Source: an uncultured Lachnospiraceae bacterium (GTDB taxonomy: Bacteria; Bacillota; Clostridia; Lachnospirales; Lachnospiraceae). From it: 64,000 nt of DNA. The stretch lies in assembly GCA_910585995.1 (NCBI GenBank), contig CAJUGG010000094.1, forward strand, positions 17,615 through 81,614. The letters are read 5' to 3'. Numbering within the stretch: the first letter of the stretch is position 1; the number at the start of each line of letters is the position of its first letter. This document shows positions 7,112-15,600 of the stretch, in pieces. A model generated the notes under the pieces. That model had not been told where the DNA came from, searched no databases, and was given only the letters and a program-made list of their open reading frames with translations. A program made the position numbers and the translations under genes.

Positions 7112-7298
7112 GCTGTCGCAACATGGACGCTCTGACTCGCACAAAGAGTGCTGTGTAGATTGGAGCGGACAGTTTGCTGGTTTTGTATGAGCCGGGCGAA
7201 CACGTTTATGTGTACGACCGGAGCATACAAAGCCAGTGAACTGTCCGATACACTCTATGCAGACCTTTGTCGAGTCAGAGCGTCCATGTTGCGACAGC
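7112..7298. repeat. Family E long inverted repeat, copy 1
   Basis: The outer arms 7112-7139 and 7271-7298 are perfectly complementary over 28 bases. They continue with ACAAAG/CTTTGT after one bulged C. Inside lie the conserved core flanks GTGCTGTGTAGATTGGAGCG and GATACACTCTATGCAGAC, then an inner stem (CTGGTTTTGTATG with CATACAAAGCCAG), then a GC-rich tip. It lies between convergent genes (the 65-aa gene and thiC). No T-run follows either arm, so it is not an ordinary terminator. Confidence 0.85.
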
Positions 7299-7312
7299 CC
7301 CTGGCCGACCTC

Positions 7313-8623
7313 CTATAAAATATCAATATACTCCCCTGAAAGCGCCTTATTCATACTCCGTACCGCACAGAATTTCCCACACATACTACAAGTATCACTA
7401 TGGTCATCCTCCGGGCTTCTATCATCCCTAATCGCTTTTGCCGTCTCAGGATCTAAGGCACACGCAAACTGCGCATCCCAGTCCAGCCTCCGGCGGGCAT
7501 CCGCCATACAATCATCGATCTGCCTCGCCCCCGGAACCCCTTTTGCAATATCCGCAGCATGTGCTGCGATCTTAGACGCAATAATCCCCTGTTTTACATC
7601 CTCCACATTGGGCAGAGCCAGATGTTCCGCCGGGGTTACATAACAAAGGAATGCAGCGCCATGCATCGCTGCCACTGCCCCTCCGATGGCTCCGGTAATA
7701 TGGTCATAGCCTGGCGCAATATCTGTCACCAAAGGTCCTAACACATAGAATGGCGCTCCCATACAGATACTCTTTTGGATCTCCATGTTGGCTGCAACCT
7801 GGTCGAGCGGCACATGCCCTGGTCCCTCCACCATCACCTGAACATTATGATCCCAGGCGCGCTTCGTCAGTTCTCCCAGACGCACCAGCTCTTCGATCTG
7901 ACACACATCTGTTGCATCCGCCAGGCAGCCAGGACGGCAGGCATCCCCCAGAGAGATGGTCACATCATACTCTTCACAGATCTTTAAGATCTCATCATAA
8001 TACTCATAAAATGGATTTTCTTCCCCTGTCATACTCATCCAGGCAAAGACCAGACTTCCTCCACGGCTTACAATGTTCATCTTCCGCTTATGCTTACGGA
8101 TCTGCTCGATGGTCTTCCTTGTAATCCCACAGTGCAACGTCACAAAATCCACTCCATCCATGGCATGCAGGCGAACCACATCCACAAAATCCTTTGCTGT
8201 CAGCGCCGCGAGATCTCTCTGGTAATGAATCACGCTGTCATAGACCGGCACCGTCCCGATCATAGCCGGGCACTCGCTTGTCAGCTTCCTACGAAATGGC
8301 TGTGTGTCTCCATGGCTGGACAGATCCATAATCGCCTCCGCCCCCAGTCTCACTGCACTCATCACCTTTTCCATCTCCATCTCATAGTCCTTACAGTCCC
8401 TAGAGACTCCAAGATTCACATTGATCTTTGTACGCAGCATACTCCCCACCCCTTCCGGGTCCAGACAAGTATGCCTTTTATTGGCACAGATCGCCACTTT
8501 CCCCTCTGCCACCAGTTTCTGTAGCTGCTCCACTGGCATCTGTTCCTTCTTGGCCACTGTCTCCATCTGCGAGGTCACAATCCCCTTCCTCGCCGCATCC
8601 ATCTGTGTCGTATATTCTCTCAT
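7313..8623 (-). CDS. thiC: Phosphomethylpyrimidine synthase
   Basis: A 436-aa radical-SAM enzyme that converts aminoimidazole ribotide to HMP-phosphate, the pyrimidine half of thiamine. Visible features are the N-terminal VEQLQKLVAEGKVAI, the core RLGAEAIMDLSSHGD, the VMVEGPGHVPLDQV stretch and the C-terminal cluster motif CSMCGKFC (CxxCx4C) that binds the 4Fe-4S centre. It is of the short clostridial type without the long N-terminal extension of some homologues. The start overlaps the thiED stop (ATGA). It is the last gene of the riboswitch-controlled thi operon and ends 15 bases from a family E hairpin. Confidence 0.96.
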   Translation of the reverse strand: MREYTTQMDAARKGIVTSQMETVAKKEQMPVEQLQKLVAEGKVAICANKRHTCLDPEGVGSMLRTKINVNLGVSRDCKDYEMEMEKVMSAVRLGAEAIMDLSSHGDTQPFRRKLTSECPAMIGTVPVYDSVIHYQRDLAALTAKDFVDVVRLHAMDGVDFVTLHCGITRKTIEQIRKHKRKMNIVSRGGSLVFAWMSMTGEENPFYEYYDEILKICEEYDVTISLGDACRPGCLADATDVCQIEELVRLGELTKRAWDHNVQVMVEGPGHVPLDQVAANMEIQKSICMGAPFYVLGPLVTDIAPGYDHITGAIGGAVAAMHGAAFLCYVTPAEHLALPNVEDVKQGIIASKIAAHAADIAKGVPGARQIDDCMADARRRLDWDAQFACALDPETAKAIRDDRSPEDDHSDTCSMCGKFCAVRSMNKALSGEYIDIL

Positions 8624-10044
8624 CTAAACATTCCTCCACTATGATACAAAGGCCCTGTTCCGCGTCCCAAGGAAAGCGGTATCCGCAATACCCCGGCCAA
8701 ATACTCTTTGGCCTTTTGTACAGACTCCGCCAACCCATACCCCTTGGCGAGATTGCACGCTATCGCACTCGACAACGTGCATCCTGTCCCATGTGTATTG
8801 GGATTGTCAATCCGCTCTCCTCTGAACCAGACAGGTTCCTCTGATCCATACAACAGATCATTGGCATCGCCTGCCCGATGCCCTCCTTTGCAGAGCACCG
8901 CACAGTGAAATCGCTCATATAAAAGCCGCGCCGCCTGTTCCATATCCGCCTCATCTTCGATCTTTCTTGCTGTCAGCACCTCAGTCTCCGGTATATTCGG
9001 AGTGATCAGTTCTGCCAGAGGAAATAATTCCTTCTGCATCGCCTGGATGGCCTCTTCCTGCATCAGTTCAGAACCACTTGTAGAGACCATCACCGGATCT
9101 AACACCACATGTCTGGCCTGATACTGCCGAAGCTTTCGGGCTGTCACTTTGATCAATTCCACATTAGGGAGCATCCCGATCTTCACGGCATCCACAGCGA
9201 TATCAGTAAAAATACCATCCAACTGTTTCTCCAAAAAATCCGGACTTACTTCCTCGATTCCATAGATACCGGTCGTATTCTGTGCGGTCAGAGCTGTGAC
9301 AGCACTCATGGCATAGACGCCGTGGACAGTCATCGTCTTAATGTCTGCCTGGATACCGGCTCCTCCGCTGGAATCACTTCCCGCAATGGTAAGTGCCGTA
9401 TGTACTTTGAGAGCATCCACCCGATGCAACAGGTTCCGGACGGCTCTTGTCTTGTCCTCAGCTCCAAACAAAGCGCTGATCACCGCCACACCGTCGATAC
9501 CTGTCCCGGACAGTGCCCCAATATTTCCCGAATGAATCCCGCCAATGGCAACCACTGGTATGGTTACAGACTGGCAGATACTCTGTAACACCTCCGTGGA
9601 CAACGTTGCGGTATCCGTTTTGGTCGTACTTCCAAATACTGCACCACATCCAATATAATCCGCCCCGCTTTTTTGTGCCGCCAGGGCTTCTTCCACATTG
9701 TGTGCGCTGCCTCCGATCAGATAGCCGTCTCCTAACATCTGACGGGCCTTTTCGATTCCTATATCAGACAATCCCACATGTACGCCGTCCGCTCCCGCCA
9801 TCTTCACAAGGTCCGGGCGGTCGTTAATAATCAATGGAACCCTATAGCGGCTGCATACCGCTTTTAGCTCTGTGGCTTCCTGTAAGATCGTCGCATCATC
9901 TGCTTCTTTTTCCCTTAACTGTACGCAGCTAACGCCTGCTTTCAGCAGCTCTTCCACCACATCCGCCAGACGCTCCCCCGGCTTCAGCCAGCTTCGGTCT
10001 GTAACTGCATATAGTTTTAAGTAATTTTTACGAAAGTTTTGCAT
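8620..10044 (-). CDS. thiED: ThiE-ThiD fusion: thiamine-phosphate synthase / HMP(-P) kinase
   Basis: A 474-aa bifunctional protein. Residues 1 to about 205 are ThiE (LYAVTDRSWL, CVQLREKEAD, LIINDRPDL, DGVHVGLSD, IGCGAVFGSTTK, VVAIGGI), which joins HMP-PP and thiazole phosphate. Residues from about 213 are ThiD (ALTIAGSDSSGGAGIQADIK, VLDPVMVSTSG, HGTGCTLSSAIA), which phosphorylates HMP twice. The ATG at 10044 has AGGAGG upstream and lies 17 bases inside the end of thiM. Fusing the two enzymes links HMP-PP production to its use; similar fusions occur in Firmicutes. The start of thiC overlaps its stop codon. Confidence 0.95.
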   Translation of the reverse strand: MQNFRKNYLKLYAVTDRSWLKPGERLADVVEELLKAGVSCVQLREKEADDATILQEATELKAVCSRYRVPLIINDRPDLVKMAGADGVHVGLSDIGIEKARQMLGDGYLIGGSAHNVEEALAAQKSGADYIGCGAVFGSTTKTDTATLSTEVLQSICQSVTIPVVAIGGIHSGNIGALSGTGIDGVAVISALFGAEDKTRAVRNLLHRVDALKVHTALTIAGSDSSGGAGIQADIKTMTVHGVYAMSAVTALTAQNTTGIYGIEEVSPDFLEKQLDGIFTDIAVDAVKIGMLPNVELIKVTARKLRQYQARHVVLDPVMVSTSGSELMQEEAIQAMQKELFPLAELITPNIPETEVLTARKIEDEADMEQAARLLYERFHCAVLCKGGHRAGDANDLLYGSEEPVWFRGERIDNPNTHGTGCTLSSAIACNLAKGYGLAESVQKAKEYLAGVLRIPLSLGRGTGPLYHSGGMFR

Positions 10045-10834
10045 CTGTCCTCCTAGTACCATGGCAGAGTCCATCGAGTGCGTCAAAAAGATGGACATAG
10101 AAACTCCCAATCCCTTTTTGCGTCCGGTCTGTCAGGATACCCGCCCGATAAGCACTCTCTTTCCAGATACTTCCGGCTGCGCAGGCGGCTTCATAGGGCG
10201 CTAGGCCTGTTCCGCTAAATAACGCGCACAGCGCTGAAAGCATACATCCGCTGCCGGTTATACGAGTGATCCTTGCGTCTCCGCCTGTCAAAAAGATGGA
10301 ACGCTCTCCGTCCGATACGGCATCTACTTCTCCACTGATCAATGCCGTACATCCATATGTCTGTGCCAGCATCTCTGCTATTTTTAACTGTACTTTTTCT
10401 CCCAGCACCATGCTGCTGTCCACACCGCCCTGACTCGTTCTTTCCATATTTAAGAGCGCGCAGGCTTCTTCTTGATTACACCGTATAATGGAAGGCTCCA
10501 CTTTATCCAGCATCACCCTCATCGTTCTGCTGCGAAATTGACTCGCTCCCACTCCTACCGGGTCTAACACCACCGGATGCTCTAACTCATTGGCTTTGAT
10601 CCCGGCGATCATGCAGGCACAGAGTTTCTCCTCATTGGGCACTCCTGTGTTGAGAAGCGTCGCCTGACAAAAGGCAGTCAACTCCTGCACTTCTAACTGG
10701 TCCTCTCCCATAATCGCGCTTCCGCCTGCTGCCAACAGCACATTAGCCACTTCCCTCATGGACACTGGATTAGTCAGACAGTGCACTCTTGGCGCTGTCT
10801 TATGTAATTGCTGAATCCATACATCCTTGACCAT
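10028..10834 (-). CDS. thiM: Hydroxyethylthiazole kinase
   Basis: A 268-aa ribokinase-like enzyme that phosphorylates the thiazole alcohol for salvage. Typical motifs are HCLTNPVSMREVANVLLAAG at the N-terminus, the VLDPVGVGAS loop and the anion-hole motif TGSGCMLSAL near residue 205. It lies 3 bases after the thiW stop and overlaps thiED, so the four thi genes form one transcript. Together with ThiW it points to uptake and salvage of thiazole; no thiazole-synthesis genes (thiG, thiH) are present in the window. Confidence 0.95.
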   Translation of the reverse strand: MVKDVWIQQLHKTAPRVHCLTNPVSMREVANVLLAAGGSAIMGEDQLEVQELTAFCQATLLNTGVPNEEKLCACMIAGIKANELEHPVVLDPVGVGASQFRSRTMRVMLDKVEPSIIRCNQEEACALLNMERTSQGGVDSSMVLGEKVQLKIAEMLAQTYGCTALISGEVDAVSDGERSIFLTGGDARITRITGSGCMLSALCALFSGTGLAPYEAACAAGSIWKESAYRAGILTDRTQKGIGSFYVHLFDALDGLCHGTRRTDAKLS

Positions 10835-10837
10835 ACT

Positions 10838-11347
10838 CTATCTCACTCTCTTAAATGGTTCTAAGACTCTGCTCTTTTCTAACATCGTCACCAGTCCATA
10901 AGCCAAGATGCTGCCCGCCACCGTCGAGATCATAAAAGGCATGATATAGACAAACAGCCCCGCTGGATTTACCCCCATCAAAAGCTTTGCCACCGGATAG
11001 GCCAAAAGCCCTCCTAGAACACCCGTTCCCAGGCTCTCCGCTGTACAGGTCATGGTCAGCTTTTTCGTAGCTGCATAGACCATCCCGCAGCACAGAGCAC
11101 CTGCCATACTTCCGGGAAATGCCATCAAACTGCCAATTCCCATCAGATTCCGCAGAAGACTGGCACAAAAAGCAATGCAAAATCCCCACCAGGGTCCAAG
11201 GAAAACCGCTGCAAGAATATTTACCATATGCTGTATCGGAGCACATTTACTCCCTGCCACTGGTATACTCAGCAGACTTCCTGCCACCGCCACTGCAGTC
11301 AGTACGCCAGCCAAAGCCAGCTTTTTCGTCGTTTCCTGTTGTCTCAT
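10838..11347 (-). CDS. thiW: ThiW, substrate-binding S-component of a thiazole ECF transporter
   Basis: A 169-aa membrane protein with about five hydrophobic segments, including LALAGVLTAVAVAGSLLSIP, GFCIAFCASLLRNLMGIGSL and FVYIMPFMISTVAGSILAYG. The context (TPP riboswitch in front, thiM behind) and the KLALAGVLTAV start are characteristic of ThiW. It would pair with a shared energizing module encoded elsewhere. The ATG at 11347 has GGAGAGGAG before it; an in-frame TTG six codons upstream lies inside that ribosome site and is rejected. Confidence 0.9.
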   Translation of the reverse strand: MRQQETTKKLALAGVLTAVAVAGSLLSIPVAGSKCAPIQHMVNILAAVFLGPWWGFCIAFCASLLRNLMGIGSLMAFPGSMAGALCCGMVYAATKKLTMTCTAESLGTGVLGGLLAYPVAKLLMGVNPAGLFVYIMPFMISTVAGSILAYGLVTMLEKSRVLEPFKRVR

Positions 11348-11434
11348 AAAATCTCTCCTCTCCAATATTTGCCAATCTATTCATATTGCGGACAGACAAT
11401 AGAATGCAGGCTTCTCCAGCAAACCTATTGTCAC

Positions 11435-11464
11435 GAAAAAAGACTGCCGCAATATACGACAGTC
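11435..11464 (-). terminator. Attenuator terminator of the thi riboswitch
   Basis: On the minus strand, GACTGTCG pairs with CGGCAGTC (one G-U pair) around a 7-base loop, followed by six T residues. It lies directly downstream of the TPP aptamer and about 90 bases before thiW, the expected expression platform: TPP binding should favour termination. Confidence 0.88.
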
Positions 11465-11479
11465 CTCTACACTTCTGGT

Positions 11480-11573
11480 ATCTGTCCCTACGTTGGCATT
11501 ATCCAAATCAGGTTATGGGTCGAAACAAGATCAGTTTCCTCTCAGCCGACTCTTTTATCAGCTCCCCTTGACG
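11480..11573 (-). ncRNA. TPP riboswitch (THI element)
   Basis: Read on the minus strand, the element has the conserved 5' GGGGAGC, the CTGAGAGG loop, ACCTGATTTGGATAATGCCA and CGTAGGGA, in the order of the thiamine pyrophosphate aptamer. A promoter lies just upstream and a terminator just downstream, followed by thiW-thiM-thiED-thiC. Confidence 0.96.
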
Positions 11574-11578
11574 TTTTT

Positions 11579-11607
11579 ATTATAAAACCATATGGGAAAA
11601 ATTGCAA
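11579..11607 (-). promoter_or_regulatory. Promoter of the thi operon
   Basis: On the minus strand: TTGCAA (11607-11602), 17-base spacer, TATAAT (11584-11579), ending a few bases before the riboswitch 5' end. Confidence 0.8.
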
Positions 11608-11623
11608 CTGCTTTTTGCAGGAT

Positions 11624-12637
11624 CTATATCTTAACTTTATCTTTCCACTGTTTGCAAATAGTATCTATATCTCCTGAAAAATTACCAACAATTTTCAAAG
11701 ACCCATCAGCAAAAATTGCTGCTATACTTGACCTGCTGCAAGTGATCGCAATGACATCTTTCCAGTTAGCAGCAGATGAGCGATTCATATCTAAAAATGG
11801 CTTACACGTTCCTGCTAATTTCACATCTCCTTCTCTTGTAAGTCCAACCGCGTAAGAGCTGTCTGCCTTCACAGATACTATATCTTTCCAGTTTTCCACA
11901 TCACTTCTTGGATCATTTTTTCTTCCGGCAAAAGAGACTGTTCCGTCTTCAAACAGAGCGATACTGCAATCCGTAGAAGCACATATTGCTCTTACATCTT
12001 TCCAGCCAGCCACCTGATCGACAACGGACTGCTCAATCATTTCACCAGCTATTTTAACTCTTTTGTCTTTTGTAAGTCCCAACACATGAAAGGAACCACA
12101 TGCTAAAGCAGTAATATCCGTCCAGGTTTTAATCTGAGGGTCAAGCACTGCACCTGATATAGCAATACGCCCATCCTCTCCAACCACATAAATACAATTG
12201 GGCGCACATAATAGGAAAGAAACAGATGCTGTTCCTTGTACATTGCACTGACCATAGTTGTTGTCTCCCTGAGCTTTTATTTTCCCGCTGCTAAAAAGAA
12301 TTGCCGAGTTTCTTTCACTTCTGCTATATTGAATGACATTCTTTTTTTCCTCTACAGAACCATCCGAAGCAAAAATCAAAAGTTTCTTCTCATCAGGAGC
12401 ATAATAAGCCACTTGATCTCCACTTAAAAAAAAGAGATTTTTTTGAGAAAACAAAGACATCTTATCCATCCTTAACTTTTCTCTCATTTTTTCAATCTTA
12501 GTTTTCCACAATGACAGACTTATGTCTCCAGAAAAATAATTCATATATGCATATGCAAAGCCACATTGATTACAAGAAATATCAGATAGCTTCAAAGCAG
12601 GAGATTTACAGCCACATACAGGACAAATCATTTCCAT
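11624..12637 (-). CDS. Zinc-ribbon protein with RCC1-like propeller repeats
   Basis: A 337-aa protein. Residues 1-30 hold two CxxC pairs (CPVCG and CNQCG), a likely zinc ribbon, followed by a short helical stretch. The rest is built from about 45-50-residue units with the RCC1 pattern: W-KD-I/V, a run of small or hydrophobic residues, LT-DG-V and G. Examples are WKDIVSVKADSSYAVGLT and WKDVIAITCSRSSIAAIF; QGDNNYGQCNV is the classic GxNxxGQ RCC1 turn. It probably folds as a seven-bladed propeller for protein binding. It is the last gene of the ten-gene minus-strand operon, 31 bases after the AAA+/protease gene. Its role is unknown; a target-recognition or scaffold function is inference. Confidence 0.7.
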   Translation of the reverse strand: MEMICPVCGCKSPALKLSDISCNQCGFAYAYMNYFSGDISLSLWKTKIEKMREKLRMDKMSLFSQKNLFFLSGDQVAYYAPDEKKLLIFASDGSVEEKKNVIQYSRSERNSAILFSSGKIKAQGDNNYGQCNVQGTASVSFLLCAPNCIYVVGEDGRIAISGAVLDPQIKTWTDITALACGSFHVLGLTKDKRVKIAGEMIEQSVVDQVAGWKDVRAICASTDCSIALFEDGTVSFAGRKNDPRSDVENWKDIVSVKADSSYAVGLTREGDVKLAGTCKPFLDMNRSSAANWKDVIAITCSRSSIAAIFADGSLKIVGNFSGDIDTICKQWKDKVKI

Positions 12638-12668
12638 TATATTTCACCTCACAGTCAACCATCTTATA

Positions 12669-15600
12669 TTATCCTTTCATGACATATTTATCCCAAAAAT
12701 AACGGATCGGATAAAAGAAATTCAGCTCATCAAGACTGCCATCTTTGCATGGTATGATAGAGCCTGAGAAAACACCAATCATACATCCGTCACTTTTTGA
12801 TATCACAGGGCTTCCAGAGTTTCCATGTAATCCTGTTGTATCAATGTAATAGCGTGTAATGTCCTCCACGCTCTGAACAGATGCTATTCGTCCACTAAAA
12901 TGACTTGCAGCAAGATCTTCCACACGATTGCCGGTGAGTATTGCCCCTAATGGAAACCCAATCAGCAAAGTTTCTTCACCTGACTGGATCTCTATATCGG
13001 CAGGCCGTAATGTAACAGGCTTAAAATTAATTCCTTTCATCTGTATCACAGCCATATCGCAATCGCCAAATACAGGGTCCAGTATTTCACACTCAAACCA
13101 TCTGTAATCTCCACCTGCCATACCAGGATTATATATTCGCGCCCTTATTCGGTCTGCTCCTTTGATAACATGTGCACAAGTTAAAATATGCCCGGTTGTG
13201 GTAACAATACTTCCTGTTCCTTCTCCCTGCTTAATCCCTTTACTGTATATTTCCAAAAGAACAATGCTCTGTGAATATTCATGAACCTTTTCCGCCAGAT
13301 TATTATCTGTAATCTTATTCTCACAAGCGAATATCATATCAGCTTCAGGAATCACAGCCCTTCTTCTCTTTCTGCTCACAATACTTCTGAACTTTTTGGG
13401 AATGTCTTGTTCCGTCAGATAATCTGCCACATCCATAGGAGCCTTCCCTTCGATTCCATATTCCAAATCCAGCCGTTCAAGCAATTCGTCAACCGAATCA
13501 TGTAAATAATTTCTGACAAATCTTGCGTTACCAAAGTCAGAATTGCCGCCTTTAACGATCCTGTGAAATAGTTCCAATGATCGCTTTCTGTATCCATCAC
13601 TCAATCTCAGTGGATAAGGTGTACCAATTTGAAGGACAGAATTTGCATTTAACGCCATATGATCAAGAATTTCAACGAGTTCTTCTGGTGTATAATCATC
13701 AAATTGAATCACACTATTGGCCGTTCCAAATCTGCTGGCCAATCCGCTGTCAGCTTCAAATAATACAGCCATATCTCTGGGATATCCCGCAAGAATGATA
13801 CAAGTATCTTTTATAATCTCTGTGTCTTCAAGAACCGTAAGAAGTTTTTTTATAACTGTTCTGCCATTTATTGTTTCTGCCAATTGATGCGCTTCATCGA
13901 TAAACAGAATCCCATTTTTTGCAAGCTTTATGATTTGGTCAAACTCATTCACATGATCGCACATTTGACGGGCAGTTCTTATAATAACATGCCCTTGAGA
14001 AAGAGTCCCTGTGGCTTTTAGGATTCCTCCCATCAGTCTTGCAATGGTTGTCTTTCCCACTCCAGGATTTCCAATATAGCAATAAAGACCCGGATTTACC
14101 GTTCCATTTGGCATCCTTCGCAATCTTCTTTCGATCACATGAATAGAATCTTTCACCCGTTTCAGCCCAGTCATTGCTTCAAGCTCCTGCAATGCATGTT
14201 CCGATAGGATCCGGTTAGAGACCATATACTTTTCCATATTTTTAGGAAACATAGTTCGAGTAATGAATCTTTTTTTCAATGTATAAGCTGAACCATGATC
14301 CATAATTTCACTTGTGAAAATGGTTCCTTTCTCTCTCTTCCAGTTTTGAATCAGTTCGCTAATCAACTGCTCGATTTCTTTCCCATTCCCCCAGGATAAA
14401 ACAGCATCACCTAATCCGCCTTTGTCACTTACCCAATTCAAAAAAATATCTGGCAAAAGATTTTTTACATCATCCTCAAATTCCATACTGTCTCTGGTTT
14501 TCAAATCAAAGATATGAAACATGTCCTCATAGCCAAGATCATCAAAGACAAATTGTCTGCTCAAATGACTTCTGACAGACGGAAACATTTTCAGAAACTC
14601 TTCCATCCCATCTACAGTATCCAGAAAAACGACGCAAAGATCACTGAAATGTTCACCCATAGCGCTGACAATCACGCCAAGTGCTTCTGGTCCGAATGTG
14701 TTATCATTTGCATTTTTAGGCAGCATCGTACTTGGGTAAGTGATAACCAGCGTTCCTCCAACCGCCTGCTCAATGATATTTTGCGTTTTAGCAGCAGTCT
14801 GTCCAACATATCCTGCTTCAAGATCTGCTTTTCCTGCAAATATAACATCGTCTTTCTCAAGAAACCCAAGCTCTTTTCTGGCAAATGCCATTGTTCTGAT
14901 CGAAGTATGTCTCCCTGAGCCTTCTGGACCTGCAATCGAATAATGCATTCCCACATCTGTTTTGCCGTCAAAAAACACATCCTCTTCACCCTGAACAAAT
15001 AACGATTCTATATACTCAACTAATTCTGATTTTCCATATAGCTCAGATAATAATGTCTTGGTATTTCTCTCACCTTTTGGCACTCTTCCTACCGGACCAG
15101 CAAACTGCAGAAACGATTCAGGAATGTCCTCTTCCGTCAATGTTTTTCTTTCAAGAACATCCACTTTTTCGACCTGCTCTTTCGATATGATACTGTTTTC
15201 GTCTCCCATATATTTTCTATTCAGTCTTTTCGTACGCGCAGCAATGGATTCTGGAAGATACACATCTCTGATAAATCCCCCATTTCCAAAATGCAACGGC
15301 TTATGCTCAAGATAGTGTTCCAAAGCAACTTTACTTCTTAATCGATACGCCTGAAATTCAGGACCATCGGTTCTCTCTCCTCTCTCCGCCGCCATCACTT
15401 CCAGAATCTGTACAAGTTCCGAAGCAGTATAATCATCAAATCGTATTCTGTGGTTAATTGGGAATCTTCTGGATAGTCCTTGATCTACTGTTAAAAATCT
15501 TTTCATTTCTGCCGGATATCCGGCACAGATAAAGCAAGTATCTGCATGGATCTCTGGATCCTCAATCAGTGGAACCAATTCCCGAATGATAGAATGTCCG

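Noticed and set aside
7027..7643. Open reading frames running through the family E hairpin near thiC
   Set aside because: They lie within or antisense to an inverted repeat and thiC, have no ribosome site and occur on both strands as a result of the palindrome; similar frames at 34,833-35,442, 41,895-42,389 and 47,350-47,814 were rejected for the same reason.
11395..11432. A second terminator between the thi attenuator and thiW
   Set aside because: GACAATAG/CTATTGTC can pair, but the loop is long (22 bases) and there is no T-run; it may only shape the leader.
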